Source: Distichodus sexfasciatus (lineage: Eukaryota > Chordata > Actinopteri > Characiformes > Distichodontidae). Taken from it: a stretch of DNA of 64,000 nucleotides. The position numbers and the translations under genes were made by a program. This document shows, one piece after another, positions 10,541 through 22,814 of this stretch. Under the pieces are notes generated by a model, which was given only the letters and a program-made list of their open reading frames with translations, ran no database searches and was not told where the DNA came from. The stretch covers positions 1 to 64,000 of the forward strand of contig JAVGVS010000487.1 in the NCBI GenBank assembly GCA_032718565.1, written 5' to 3'. The stretch's first letter is position 1; each line of letters opens with the position of its first letter.

Positions 10541-12264
10541 ACTCTGAGAGAAATGAATATTGATTTTGCACTGATCCAACAGAGAGGTTTCCCCTGCTGA
10601 GCAAATACACAGAAATCTCACCATGTGTTCGTATGTGAATCTCAGCTGTCACGTGATCACATTAAACGTTGGAAAAGATCCTCACGTGAGCTGCTGAGAC
10701 GCCGCTGTAGAGGTCGAACAATGTCACAACCTTTTCTCCTCACATTTAAATTGCGTCTAATGTGAAGTCACAATGTGCAGGTTCATCTCCATCATCAACC
10801 TGTCGTTGTGAACACACCACCTCACAGTGCACCATAACCACATATCGGGACTTGAACTGGCGACCCTTCGGATCCTTACCAGAGGATGGTTTTAATCCAT
10901 CGACGTCTGGGTAACGTGCCCAGTGTGCTTCTGCTGGGTCACTCTGCTAGACGAGCACCCAAGATGGGACTCGAAGCCACCATCTCTTATTAAGTAAGGC
11001 AATGCATTTTCCATTAGACCACTGGAGCACGTTTGAAGCCATGAACACTGTGTCTGCAGCAAGTGGAAGGGCCAAAAGTGTAGAAAGGAAAAAGAAAGAA
11101 AGAAAGAAAGAACAAAGTGACTGGAGTTACACAGCAACCACAACTAGAGATGTGTTTCTGCAAGAAGATGAAAGTTTTTGGCTTGCTCATGAGTACCATA
11201 GTGGTACCTTTTGTGGTACGAGACTTGAACTGGTGACTTGGACTGGAAATATTGTTCAAAATGTGTTATTTGTTTAAATGTTTAAGCAACGCAGTAGCGT
11301 TCATTCTTGCAGTTACTCTAGATATCTAGGTTTTAGACAAGATCAAGTGTTAGTTTTAGTCAGATTTTAGCATTTATATTCTTCTTAGTTGAAATTCTTT
11401 AAAGAAAAGAGGCCATACTTTAGTCCACTTTTTTTCTCTCAGTCTCATCAATACACTGCATTTTGTCTTGGGTTCAGCTTAGTTAGAAATAAAGTATGTC
11501 TATAAATCCATCCTACACATATTTTTTACACAAAATGCAAAATGAGATGAAAATCACAACACTCTCTTCTGCCAAAACCTCATTGAAACCTGATTGTGAT
11601 ATGAAATTTTATCGTCAAGGAAATTTGATTTTCTCATAGTTTTTAACATCATGTCAAGTTTACAAATTTGTTGTAAGAGTGCCCTAAAGCACAAATATTA
11701 AGTATCACTGATAAAATAGCGTTGAATTTATTCAGCAATCAGTGTGTGGAATCTTTCCAGTAACCACTTAAAAGTTTTTATTGAGGAAATGTTTTGGCTA
11801 AAATTTACCTTTACATTACATTACATTTACGACATAATAGAGACATTCTTACCCGGTGCAGCGTCCATTTTCCTAACTTCAGGGAGATTTTCACTGAGAG
11901 CAAATTAGGGTCAAGAGCATTTCTCAGGGGCTTAATGATGGTAGTGTCAGAGATAGAATTTGAACCCACAACCTCTTGGTCGAGCGTCCTAACCACCACC
12001 ACCAGAGCAGGTCTCAGATGTAAGTTACGAAGCTGAGAGTGTTTGTGGTTTATGAATTATGAACACTCAAACCTGCTTACTGTAATCAGCAGGGGACAAG
12101 CCTGGAGCAGAAGAAGCTCAGCAGCATCTGATATGCATAACGCAGCTCACACTCGTTTAGTTATTTATTTATTCGTCCAAGTCTCATCAGCTATTCATTT
12201 CCACTTTTACCCTGCCTTCATCCAGCTAAAATTAACCTCTACACATATCTGTAACCGTCATGAC
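10541..12264. other. no gene; SINE fragments in unique sequence
   Basis: Minus-strand type-1 SINE fragments lie at about 10805-10905 and 11168-11250 (TTGCTCATGAGTACC with GGTACC words). A minus-strand type-2 fragment sits near 11860-12005 (ACCCACAACCTCTTGGTCGA). 11280-11800 is AT-rich with nothing recognisable. Confidence 0.5.
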
Positions 12265-13253
12265 TAGGGGTGGGAATCCAAAACCAGTTCCGACTCAGAA
12301 CCGGTTCCAACTGATCACTTCCATCGTAATTGTTCACCTCCAACGTTATAGATTCTTCTTAACAAATCTCTCATTTCCCAGAACCACGTTTTCCACTTTT
12401 CCCTAAGTTTTGTGTCATGGTTTATTACGTCACACTCTCAGCAACTTGACCTTCAACCATGAGGAATCATGAGCATGAATGATATTTTTCACAATGTAAA
12501 CACATACGCTGCGTTTGTTAGCGACTCTCACAGGGAAGTCCAACATTCACTAAAAGCTTCCAGTTCAGTTAAATCTTCCCATTTATTACAGACGAAACTT
12601 ATATTTTAGCTGATAAACAACAACAACCAGCGTTCTACTCACAGTACAGACGTTTACTGGATATTTATTTATTCTCGACGTGCGTCCACAGCGCTATTGT
12701 GCCGCGGCTCTCATATGGAACGCCCTCATGACAAAAATGTACTTCTCGCCCAGAAATGAGTCATAAATGAGTTATAGGCCGAAATGAGTCCAAATGCTCA
12801 AAAATGATTAAAACTTCAGCATTTCTTTATTTTCCATAAAACAGAAAATATTTATTTCCATTCTATAATGTTAGACAGTAAAAAATAAATATAGAAAAAT
12901 GCATGATTTGTTATGAAATAATTGTATTCTATATCCAGATGGATTCCAAATGGATAAAGAAGTGTTTCCACCTGAACTAACCTTATTGTTCTTCATAAAC
13001 TAAACCATAGAATGTCTCTGTAGAATAACAACTCTGAATATCAATATCAATGTGCTGATGTTCACAGTCTTGTGCAGACATCATTTTGGAGAAAATAAAA
13101 TGGTTGTTTTTGGTGCTGAAGACTGTGTAGCTACTTTTTTCACACTCAAAACACTACTCAGGAATCGATAAGAGAATTGATAAGGGATTGGATTGATAAA
13201 CAGAATCCGCAATGGTATTGATATTGATGAAATCTGATCAGTTCCCACCCCTA
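12265..13253. mobile_element. hAT-like non-autonomous element, 989 bp
   Basis: Left end TAGGGGTGGGAA and right end TTCCCACCCCTA are perfect inverted complements. They are flanked by a degraded 8-bp target-site duplication (GTCATGAC at 12257-12264, GCCATGAG at 13254-13261; 6 of 8 match). An 8-bp duplication with TAGGGGT-type ends is the hAT hallmark. No transposase frame is present. Interior sequence around 12560-13060 is shared with segments at about 19820-20520 and 48591-49366. Confidence 0.8.
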
Positions 13254-14100
13254 GCCATGAGCCGCACTCGTCTTTTTCATCCCTTTTTCCTGTCATTTAT
13301 TTCCTCAATATGAACCCATTGGTTTTCTCCCATTAAGAATACCCGGGATTTGGGACTGGAAAGCGTCCCTCGGCCTGTTTTCGCACAACAGTCAACACCG
13401 TTCTTACACCACGTCAGAGCACCTCACTGAACACACACCTCAATCCGTTTCCACTCGCACTCGTCTCATTCTTACTGAAATCATCCCTCGTTCTTTCCAC
13501 ATTCACTTCAGTGCAATTTAGTCAAAAATGTTCTACTACTTTATGTCAGCTACAAAACTTAAGAAAATGAGTCTCTAGTTTTGATTGAATATATTTGTAT
13601 GACATGAGTTTTTGTATTAATTCCAAATTTTTACCCAATTTTGTTTTTAACTAGAATGAATGGATTTGGACTGTGGATTGTTTCATTGCAAATAATTCAC
13701 CTGAAAACAATCTCACACACACACACACACACACACACCGGACCCATGCAGTCCCATAACAGAGCTCCTTCTGTCCTCTTTTTGGACACACACCGAGGGA
13801 ATCATGTTGCAAGGACAAATAACACGTGACCCCACACCGCCTCACTCCAGCCCCGCCGTCTCGCTCTCCGCTGCTGTCACTTCACCTCTGTTTTTTGGGA
13901 TCAAATTGACAAAATATTAAATACATTTTTCACCTTTAGAAACCAAATCATTAAATCCACACTTCAGCCCAGCTAAGCCACTACGAATTCGGGGGCCAAC
14001 TTTGTGTCAGCTAAAGACAGATTTTTGGGGGGATTTCGGGGAGATAGTGTAAGCTCAGTGTATCTACCCTAGATCAGCATGCAGATAAATATTTGGGGCA
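13254..14100. other. no gene seen
   Basis: Unique-looking sequence with a (CA)n run at about 13712-13737. No supported gene. Confidence 0.4.
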
Positions 14101-14104
14101 GGAA

Positions 14105-14226
14105 TGGAGAAGGTTCAAGTGCCGGACCGGTAAAGGTACCACTAAGGTACTCATGAGCAAGGTGCCGTCCCTAAGCACTGCACCTCAGATGCCCACTGCT
14201 CCTTCACGGATGGCTCAAATGCAGAG
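14105..14226 (+). mobile_element. tRNA-derived SINE (type 1), 5' truncated
   Basis: It begins inside the B-box-like GGTTCAAGTGCCGGACCGG, then GGTAAAGGTACCAC, ATGAGCAAGGTGCCG and CACTGCTCCTTCACGGATGG. It stops at the polypyrimidine tract. Confidence 0.8.
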
Positions 14227-14233
14227 TTCACTT

Positions 14234-14280
<47 letters not shown>

Positions 14281-14471
14281 CATCTCTTTCTCTTCTCTCC
14301 CCTATGCCTCTCTATCTCTCTCTTCATCTCATTTTCTCCTTCTCTTTCTCTTCTTCCCCTCTCCCCGTCTATCTTCCTTTCTTTCTCTCTTTCCTTCCTC
14401 CTTTATCCACCTCTTTCTCTCTCTCTATTCCCTCTCCACACCTTCCTTTCAATATCTTTCTCTTCACCATC

Positions 14472-14542
<71 letters not shown>

Positions 14543-14913
14543 CCTGCTCTCTCCCATTTTGCACTCTTCTTCCCTCTTCCTCTCCACTCCCCCCCCCTCT
14601 CTCTCTCTCTCATCTAGATCTCTCCCTGTCTTTCTTTCTCCATCAGTCAACTCTCTCTTTCTCTCTTTCTTACTCGCATCTCAACCTCTACCTTTCTTTC
14701 TCTCTCTCTCTCTCTCTCCCCTATCTTGCACTCTTCTTCTCTCTCCCTATCTCGTTCTCTTCACTCCCCTCCCTCTCTCTCCTCATTCTGTCATTCTGTC
14801 ATTCTGTTTCTGTCTCTCCCTCAGCACTCTCTTTTTCCTTCCTTCCCTCCCTCTTTCTCTCTCTCTTCCTCTCCCTCTTTCTCTCTCTCTTCCTCTCCCT
14901 CTTTCTCTCTCTC

Positions 14914-14955
<42 letters not shown>

Positions 14956-15205
14956 TCTCTCCTCGTTTCTGTGTTCCTCTCTTTTCCTCTATCTCTCCCC
15001 CTAATCTCCTTCTCTACCTTTCTTTCCCTGTATCTCTCTCTTCCTCTCCCTCCCTCTCTCTCTCTTTTCCCTCTCCCTTTCTCCCTGTCTCTTTCACCCT
15101 CTCATCTCCACCCCACCCTCTCTGTCCTTCTCTCTGTCCTCCTTTTCTTTCCCTTTTTCCATGTACATCCTTTCTCTCTCCCTCCTTTCTTTTATTGTGT
15201 GTGTG
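14227..15205. repeat. polypyrimidine tract with (CTAT)n array
   Basis: About 975 bases of C/T-rich sequence on the plus strand. A (CTAT)n array lies at about 14472-14541, and three TCTTCCTCTCCCTCTTTCTC-like direct repeats at about 14860-14920. It ends in a (GT)n run at about 15196-15211. Confidence 0.95.
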
Positions 15206-15860
15206 TGTGTGTTGAGCAGATCAACAGGTGAGACGGTTCTGAGGCTGAACAGTTTGCTCGAAGTGAGACTTGTGTAACAGCAGGAGGCAGATTGCAGACT
15301 GAAAGAGTGATGGAGAGAGAGAGAGAGAGAGAGACATGGCTGCCGTCGTGTCCTTGGCTCTCACTGACAGCATCGATTGCTTTTCCATTTTATTTATCTG
15401 CTGCCAAACCCTGCGAGCTGCTATTGACGGAGCCCAATTACTCCTCCTCCTCCTCCTCCTCCTCATCCCTCCTTCACCTGCTGCAGACGCAAAATAAAGC
15501 AGCGCAGCAGCACTCGTTTTCACACTCCTCCTCCCTCCTGTAGCACAGCACATCGATTCAACATCAGCCGTTTTCACAAGCCGTTACGAGCTCGACCGTG
15601 TAATCTACGAGGTTTACAAGGTTTCAGCTGTTGATGGTGGAACTGTAAATCTCATCAGGAGCAAATAAATCACCAGATTCCACCAGCACGTGAAGTCCGC
15701 TCAGGGGTGAAGCTGCGTTGTGGCCTCTGTGGGGGAGTAACAATACATCAATATACATCAATTCAACGATCAAAGAGCTAACAGCATTGATCCAAAATAA
15801 CATAATGCATATTTACATTTACAGCATTTAGCAGATGCTCTAATCCGGAGTGACTTCCAT
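15206..15860. other. no gene; high-complexity block
   Basis: 15340-15560 is unusually high-complexity sequence between simple repeats, including a (CTC)n run near 15442-15467. It has a possible regulatory look but no coding support. Confidence 0.3.
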
Positions 15861-16195
15861 TCATAATTTTGACATTGTGAACACAGCACAGCACAACAAC
15901 TTCTGACCTCTGCATTTGACCCATCTCAAGGAACAGTGTACAGGGACCAGGGAGCAGTACTTGGGGACAGTACCTTGTTCATGAATACCTCAGTGGTACC
16001 TTTACCGGTCTTGAACCTGCAACCTTCCGATGACGGGTCCAACTCCCTAACTGTTATGCCCGTTATATGTACCGTTATAATTTGGGGTTAAGGGTGTTGC
16101 TCAGGGACCCAGTGATGGTAGTGTTGGAGGTAGGACTCAAACCCATGACCTCTTGGTCCAGAGTCGGTGTCCTAACCACTAGACCACCACCAACC
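15860..16195 (-). mobile_element. type-1 SINE followed by type-2 tRNA SINE, both minus
   Basis: 15860-16065 is a minus-strand type-1 SINE (GTGAACACAGCACAGCACA, then TGAATACCTCAGTGGTACCT). 16080-16195 is a second family: on the minus strand it reads GGTGGTCTAGTGGTTAGGAC, then a GGTTTGAGTCC B-box-like motif and a TACCATCACTGGGTCCCTGA body. Confidence 0.8.
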
Positions 16196-16499
16196 CCGAT
16201 CTGGAATTAGAGGTGTAAATCACGATAAATGGGGCTCATTATTTGGGTGGTAGGTGGCTCTTCGTCTCAGTCAGGCTGTTTATAGTTTAAATTGTTGAAT
16301 TGGATTGTGTTCCTTTTTATTCCACTAAATTTATTTTAATTTCAGCGAGAATACAGGATGTGATGCAGCGTTGGGGAGTATTTCACTAAAACTTGTGATG
16401 CTACTTTTAAAATGCTGTAGCTTTTCCACTAACTTTTTGCTTTTAAAAATAGCAATGTAATAAAACATTATTACAAAAATAGTATTATTTTTATCTCTA

Positions 16500-16650
16500 G
16501 ACCAAGACATTGTGTGTTCGAATGCTACCATCACTGGGTCCTTGAGCAAGACCCTTAACCCCAAGTGATTGCAGGGAGACTGTCCCTGAAATTAGGAAAT
16601 GAAAGTCGCTCTGGATAAAGTGTCTGCTAAAGGCTGTAAATGTATTACTG
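16500..16650 (+). mobile_element. type-2 tRNA SINE
   Basis: GTGTTCGAATGCTACCATCA, then GAGCAAGACCCTTAACCCC, ends in GTCGCTCTGGATAAAGTGTC and TGCTAAAGGCTGTAAATG. This 3' tail resembles the widespread L2-type tail of teleost SINEs. Confidence 0.8.
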
Positions 16651-17440
16651 GATGAAGCAGCTAATTTTTCTCTGTAGTTTGTAGTGTAGTAACTACTAGA
16701 TTAAAACAAGAGCTTAGATACTATTAATCACCAGTAGCTTGTAGCTTGAAAAGCTGCCATTTAAAAGCAGCACTGCACATGATATTGGGTCTCTAATCCC
16801 CTCTACTCTACAGGTGATGTCAGGTGTGAGCTCGTCCATCAGCTCAGGTGACATCAAGGTGTTTTCAGATTAATTTACCAGCAGCTTGAGTTCTCACTGA
16901 TGCGATTGCTTGACGGTTTGCATGAATAATTCTTCGACAGTTCAAATTACAAGCGAGCGAGTAGAGGAGGGGGTAGAAAGCCGAGAGCACCGGTACACGC
17001 TCTCTCTCGCTCTTAAAACACACCCCTGTCTTATAACACACACACACACACACACTCATCTAGGCTCTTTCTCTTACCGCCGCTCTGGTCTCCATAGAAA
17101 CGGCTCCCAAGGCTCTGCCGTGTCGCCAGATGGAAAGATAACAGCAGGAAGGGAGGGAAAAAGTGATAATATACAGTCCCCTAGACACGTCCATTGTGAT
17201 AAAGCCCACTCAGATGCTCTCTGTCTCTCGTCCAAACGCCTGTCCTGCTGTTAGCACCGACGCTGACCATTTGGTTATTTGATCTCATAATTTTGAACTG
17301 TAAACCTGAAAATATAAACACACACAAACTAATGTCTCATGAGGAAAAGGGCAGAGCACAAAATGAAAACCAATATATAAACATGTGGAAATTAATGTAA
17401 ATAGTAATTAGTATTAGTAGTGTTTATATGTTTTTAGCAG
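16650..17440. other. no gene; possible conserved non-coding block
   Basis: Apart from a (CA)n run at about 17037-17056, 16860-17260 is high-complexity, repeat-poor sequence containing CCATAGAAACGG and GGAAAGATAACAGC. No open frame is convincing. It is only a candidate for a regulatory element. Confidence 0.3.
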
Positions 17441-18478
17441 TTGGTGGTGTAACATCACTGGTCATGGGTTCGAATCCTAACTCCAGCATGACAGTTGGAA
17501 GTTGGTAGTGTAGTGGTTAGGGAGTTGGCCCTGTGACTGGAAGGTTGTTGTTTCAAGTCCCGGGCCGTTAGAGGTACCACTGATGTACTCATGAACGCGG
17601 TGCCGTCTCCCAAGCACTGCTGGCCCCAGTCCAGGACCTCAAACAACAACCTTCTGATCACATGGCCAACTCCCTAACCGTTACGCTATCTACTGCCCCA
17701 ATTACAGGGACAGACTTCCTAGAACAACTTATGGGTTGGGGTAGGATTCGAACCTATTACTTTTTGGTCCAGACATGAGTGTCCAAACCATCCGTCAGTT
17801 TTTTGGCATTACACTGGGCAGCAGTGCTTGGGGGACGGTACCGTGCTCAGGAGTACCTCAGTGGTACCTTTACTGGTCCAGGACTTGAACTGACAACCTT
17901 TCGATCACAGACCCAACTCCCTGACTGGTACACTACCAACTGCCCCAACTACAGGGACAGACTTCCTGGAACAACTTGCGGTTGAGGGTTTTGTTCAGGG
18001 ACCCAGTGGTGGTAGTGCTGAAGGTAGGATTCGAACCAACAACGTCTTGCTCAAGAGGTCATGGGTTCAAATACAGGTAAAGGTACTCATGAGCACTGTA
18101 CCGTCCCCCAAGCATTGCTGCCCAGTGTGATCTCAAAAAAAAGCTGCCCCACTTCTTGTTCGCAAGTTCACCAGTAAGTCCTTCAACAAGACCCTTAACC
18201 CAAAGTTGCTACAGGAGACTGTCCCTGTAATTCGGGCAGTTAGTAGTGTAGCGGTTAGGGAGTTGGCCTCGTCATCGGAAGGTCGCTGGTTCAGGTCCTG
18301 GACCGTTAATGGTACTCATGAACAAGGCACCATCCCCAAGCACTGCTCCCTGTATGCTGTACATGTCAGCTGCCCACTGCTCCTTCATGGATGGGTCAAA
18401 TGTTGAGCTCACATTTGGTTGTCGTGCACTGTGTGCTGTGCTGTGTTCACAATGACAAATATTCACCAACTTTAGTTC
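17440..18478. mobile_element. cluster of nested type-1 and type-2 tRNA SINEs
   Basis: At least six partial copies in both orientations lie end to end. Type-1 heads occur at about 17503-17610 and 18237-18475 (plus) and type-1 minus copies at about 17640-17700 and 17815-17945. Type-2 fragments occur at about 17700-17790, 17945-18060 and 18150-18240. The words TTAGGGAGTTGGCC, GGTACC and CCCTTAACCC repeat throughout. Confidence 0.8.
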
Positions 18479-18479
18479 A

Positions 18480-18955
18480 GAGTGTATAGCTCCAGCTTTT
18501 TAAAGACCCGATTGGCCCACTGTTTCAACAACACACAATCAGCTTAAAATATTCTGCAACTTAAGCACAGGGTTTGGTGTGTGCATGTGTATGTGTGTGT
18601 GTGTGTGTGTGTGTGGAGGCATCGGTGCTACAGGCCCCAGAGTAATGGTGGGTAATTAGAGGGAGGTTAACGAGGCTGACTCCTCTAACGAGGTGTGAGT
18701 CAGACTGCCATCACACACACACTACCGAGCCCGCTGCGTTTCGGCTCCCGTCAGCTGGAGTTTTGGAAGAAAGAAGAGTCGGTCTAGGTGTGTGTGTGAC
18801 TCAAAAACCATGCATCTGACCGCTCAAAGGTTGTGATTTTTCTACCAAGTACAAGTTCAGACAGCACCAATTACCCAAATAAACATGATTCTGTTGTGGT
18901 CTCTCACTCTCTTTACATGTCATCACATACATGGAGTAGCTAAAAATAAAAACAA
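18480..18955. other. no gene; candidate regulatory block
   Basis: A (GT)n run at about 18593-18614 is followed at 18640-18720 by a repeat-free block with GGGTAATTAGAGGG, GGTTAACGAGG and two AP-1-like TGACTC/GAGTCA sites. The regulatory reading is an inference from motifs only. Confidence 0.3.
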
Positions 18956-18959
18956 TTAG

Positions 18960-19221
18960 GCCAGACTGAGATGGTTTGGACATGTCCAGAGGAGAGACAA
19001 TGAGTACATAGGTAGAAGGATGCTGAGGTTGGAGCCACCAGGCAGGAGGCTGAGAGGAAGACCAACAAGGAGATTTATGGATGCGGTGAAAGAGGACATG
19101 AAGTTAGTTGGTGTGAGGGTAGAGGATGCAGAAGATAGGACTAGATGGAGACAGATGATTCGCTGTGGCGACCCCTGAAGGGAAAAGCCGAAAGAGGAAG
19201 AAGAAGAAGAAGAAGAAGAAG
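18960..19221 (+). mobile_element. LINE 3' end with intact reverse-transcriptase C-terminus
   Basis: A 72-codon frame (18960-19178, stop TGA) begins with ARLRWFGHVQRRDNEYIGRR and continues with GRRLRGRPTRRF and DRTRWRQMIRCGDP. These are hallmarks of the C-terminal tail of non-LTR retrotransposon polyproteins. The stop is followed by AGGGAAAAGCCGAAAGAGG and a (GAA)n tail. The copy is severely 5' truncated. The clade is uncertain. Confidence 0.8.
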
Positions 19222-19820
19222 TTGTAGTAAGTGTTGTATTGAGTACTTTGTACCGGGGTTGACTATTATCAATATTGGCAACAATTGCTTTCTACTGCAA
19301 TTATAGTAAAGGTGATGTACTATTACTAGTAAATGCACACTTTTGCCCTCTCAATTATTTCTGCAGTGACAGAAAAGATGAAAAATAACTCAAGAAAAGA
19401 ATCAAAACAGGGAGATTCGTACCAACTTGACCAATTCTCTTGACATTATTCTTTTTCACATTCAGTATTAAATGTGATAATTATTATATTGCTTTCACAT
19501 CCTAAACATGTAGCCTTGTAGTAATTGTTTGCAAGCATTTAATTATTTTGTAATTATATGTAGCAGGTAAATTGGTCTTGTCATGGACTTTGTCATGGAT
19601 TTTATTTGGCGGCCAGCCGAGACCATAACTCTGAGAAAATTACTATTAAAACTCTTTGAGAGCGACACAGGCATTTTGTGTTGTTTATTAATGAGTGTTT
19701 TAATAACTCAGAATCCCTTTAACTTACACAAACCACACACATACCGTCAGAATCACAAGACTTTCAACTTACCGACATTATGTTCATTCCTCTGTATGTG
19801 AAATTATTTCTGTGCACAAA
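19222..19820. other. no gene seen
   Basis: AT-rich unique-looking sequence without coding support. Confidence 0.4.
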
Positions 19821-20520
19821 AACTGAAGTAATTGCATAAAAAGGCATTAATTACATTATTCATGATGTAAACACACACGTTAGCACTCAAGACTCTCATA
19901 TGGAACACCATCATGCACAAAAAACGTAGTTCTCTTCCAGAAAGACCAAAAGCAGTTCAAAATTATCCAAATCTTTAGAATTTCATTTTCAATTGATCAG
20001 AAAATATTATTTTTCATTTTATAATGTTAGAGAGTAATCAATATGGAAAAATAAATATTAAAAAATGTATTATTTGTTATTAAATAATTTTATTCTGTAT
20101 CCAGATTGATACCAAATGGATAAAGAAGTGTTTCCACCTGCACTAACCTTATTGTTCTTCACAGCACTAAGCTATAGAATGTCTCTGCATAATAACAACT
20201 CTGCAGGTCAATAACACAGTGAGTTTGGTCTTGAGGAGTGTTCACTGTGGTTTGTTGAGTTTAACATGTGATGTGATCAGTGTTGATAACTGCTTCCAGT
20301 GAAGTGATTTCCTCATTATAGATATGGAAGAGAGAAATATTCAATAAACATCTTTAATGTTGCTTAGGCTCTCCATCTTCCACTGATTTGTCATGTGGTG
20401 TAAAACGTGCGTTGGTCCAGTCTCGGTCTCGTCCTGGTCTCGGCTCTTCACAGTCTTGGTATTGTCTCAATCTCGACGCACTCTGGTCTCGGTTTAGGTG
20501 GTCTTGATCCCAGCTCTAAC
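19820..20520. mobile_element. hAT-like non-autonomous element fragment
   Basis: Shares long stretches with the interior of the 12265-13253 element (TGGATAAAGAAGTGTTTCCA, TAGAATGTCTCTG) and, in inverted orientation, with 48591-49366. That includes the CGTGCGTTGGTCCAGTCTCG stretch and an end reading GGTCTTGATCCCAGCTCTAAC. Confidence 0.6.
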
Positions 20521-22163
20521 TGGGGTCACAGGGACCCGAGACTATCCTGGGATTTCGGGTGCAAGGCAAGGTCCAACTCTGCTGGGTGCCAAAATGGTGC
20601 TTTGCTCCAGATAATTCATTTGAAAATTGTAGCTAAATATTCAAGTGATGGGCATAATTTTTATATTTTATATTACATGGGCAGTTGATAGTGTAACGGT
20701 TAGTGTGTTTGCACCATGAACGGAAGGTCACCCGATTGATTCGACCGGTAAAGGTATCACTAAGGTGCTCATGAGCAAGGTATCGTACACAAATACTGTG
20801 CTGTGTTCACAATGACAGATAATCACTCACTTTCACCTTTCACCGTCCCATTGATCTGTCCATCTCCTCTAGCGGTCCGGAGAGGCCCATCAATACAGAG
20901 GTGTGAACACGTTTACAGCAATAGTGACCGAGATCGCAGTTACAACACCACGCCATCGTCTGCGTCTCAACAAACCGGCTGTTTTTAGTGCTTCCTCGAC
21001 AGCCGCTGTCGCTCAGATGGAAAGTGTGTGTGTGTGTGTGATGGTCCTATTCTGGGAAGAGCGAGGCTGAGCTTCTGGTTTCCAAGAAGGGAACTGGAGC
21101 TGGGTCGGAGCGTTAGAGATGAACACGGCCAGACGCGAAGACAAACCTGCTGCTGTTCAGATGACACTTGTGAATGTGTGTGTGTGTGTGTAGGGTTGGC
21201 AGTTGAGGGGAAAACTGAAACCTACAGTAACTGTTGTAGAACTCCAAATGCGCACTTTGGCCCACATCCTCCATGTCTCGTCTTCCTCACCATTTACACC
21301 GTCATTATTTTCCAAGCAGTTGAAATTGCAATTACTACATGAACAGATGACAGATTTGAGTTTTGGGAGACATGGGGAGCCCCCGAGGGTGGCATCGTGG
21401 GGTAATTGGCTTGGAGCAGTTGGTAGCGTAACGGTTAACGTGTTGGCCCTGTGATCAGAGGGTAGCCAGTTAAAGCTTAACTTTAAATCCCAGTTAATTC
21501 ATTACTGTCCTTGTAAGTACCTCAGTGGTACCTTTACCGGTCCAGGACTTTAACCAATGACCTTCCGTTCATGGGGTCGACTGCTTAACTGTTACACTAC
21601 CAACTACCTCTGTAGCATGGCAACACCCTGGTCACAACTACCAGCAGTCACAACTATGATCCACTAAATTAGGTAAAGGTACCACTGAAGTACTCGTGAT
21701 CAAGTTACCGTCCACAAGCACAGCTCCCCAGGCACTGCCCATGTGAGCTGCCCACTGCTCCTTCACTAATGGGTCAAATGACACATGGGCTTCCCTTCAG
21801 TTGATGAATATTGATTTGATATAGTTGTAAAACTGCCAGTAAAACAAGATATGTTGCTGATAGCCCTTGACGAATACTCCTGTCTGTATTCTTCAGAGTA
21901 TCCAGAAAATATCCAGCTGCTATATCTCAGGGTCATTTTGTGTTGTGCTGCTTAGGGTTTTTATAACCCTGAAAGTGAACTCAGTTGTCTGCCTGTCTGC
22001 AGTTCCGGCTGCTTGCTGCCATGATTGTCTGAGATAATGAGAGATATTTTTCTTTGAAGGAAAAGCAGTCGGAAGTGGAGACAACTCCCTGTGTTCACAT
22101 CTGCTGATATAAAAACTCAATTTAGCTTCCAGACCATCACCTAGAGAGTGATATATACCACAA
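20520..22163. other. no gene; SINE copies and a high-complexity block
   Basis: Type-1 SINEs lie at about 20685-20835 (+), 21413-21500 (+), 21505-21615 (-) and 21668-21785 (+). 20860-21170 is repeat-poor and high-complexity apart from short (GT)n runs. 21790-22160 shows nothing recognisable. Confidence 0.5.
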
Positions 22164-22814
22164 ATGTGACTCTGCACGGCGAAACCAGTCGCTTGTCGCA
22201 ACGGAGGTTTCCGAGAAAAACGACTGTTTATGTTGCGTGGGGTAAAATTTGGGATTTTTTGTTTTTAGTGTTTTGAAACAGTGGAAGGTCTATACTGTAC
22301 TGTTGTGAAAAAATTTCGCTGAAAAACTTACCTTTTCCATCCTAAAAACGTGACTTTCTTGAGGTGAGGAATTCAATTCCAGCAGAATGTTAAAAGTTTG
22401 TGTTTTGACCGCTCTACTTCAATATTTACGGTAAATCCACTGGTTGACTAGCGTGAAGATATTTCTGCGGAATCCATCTTCGTCTCCCGAGTTCAGTTAA
22501 CCTAACGCAGGTAGGCTATCCGTGTGGCTGTGAATGCAGCGTAGGCTAGCGTAAATGCAAACGTAGCCGCGACCGCACCAAGCGTCTGTGAGTGCTACGA
22601 TGATAGTCAACTTCAAAGGCAGATTTCTCCGTTTCTCACTTGGCGTGACAGGAGAAACCCGACTCCTTTGAATGTTGATATCTCAGTCATATGTCGTCCA
22701 GTTCATTCCATATAGGTATCGTTTTGAAGGTTGATTTATGCCCTTTCACGAAAACATAATAACTCAATTTTACGAATTTGAGAGAGGCAACTGGTTTTGC
22801 CATGGAGGATCACA
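22164..22814. mobile_element. MITE, 651 bp (copy 2, inverted relative to copy 1)
   Basis: Ends ATGTGACTCTGCACGGCGAA and TGGTTTTGCCATGGAGGATC are imperfect inverted complements. The interior matches 4141-4792 when reverse-complemented, including the GTAGCCGCGACCGCACCAAG and CTCACTTGGCGTGACAGG stretches. Terminal repeats are more diverged than in copy 1. Confidence 0.85.

Noticed and set aside
9688..10600. Long Ser/Leu/Phe frames on the plus strand
   Set aside because: Low-complexity translation of the CT-rich tract.
14093..15231. A 303-codon Ser/Leu frame and overlapping ones
   Set aside because: Same reason: polypyrimidine tract with CTAT and CT arrays.
17440..18475. True tRNA genes suggested by A- and B-box motifs
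   Set aside because: The heads do not fold into complete cloverleafs by eye, are joined to the SINE body, and recur many times in the window.
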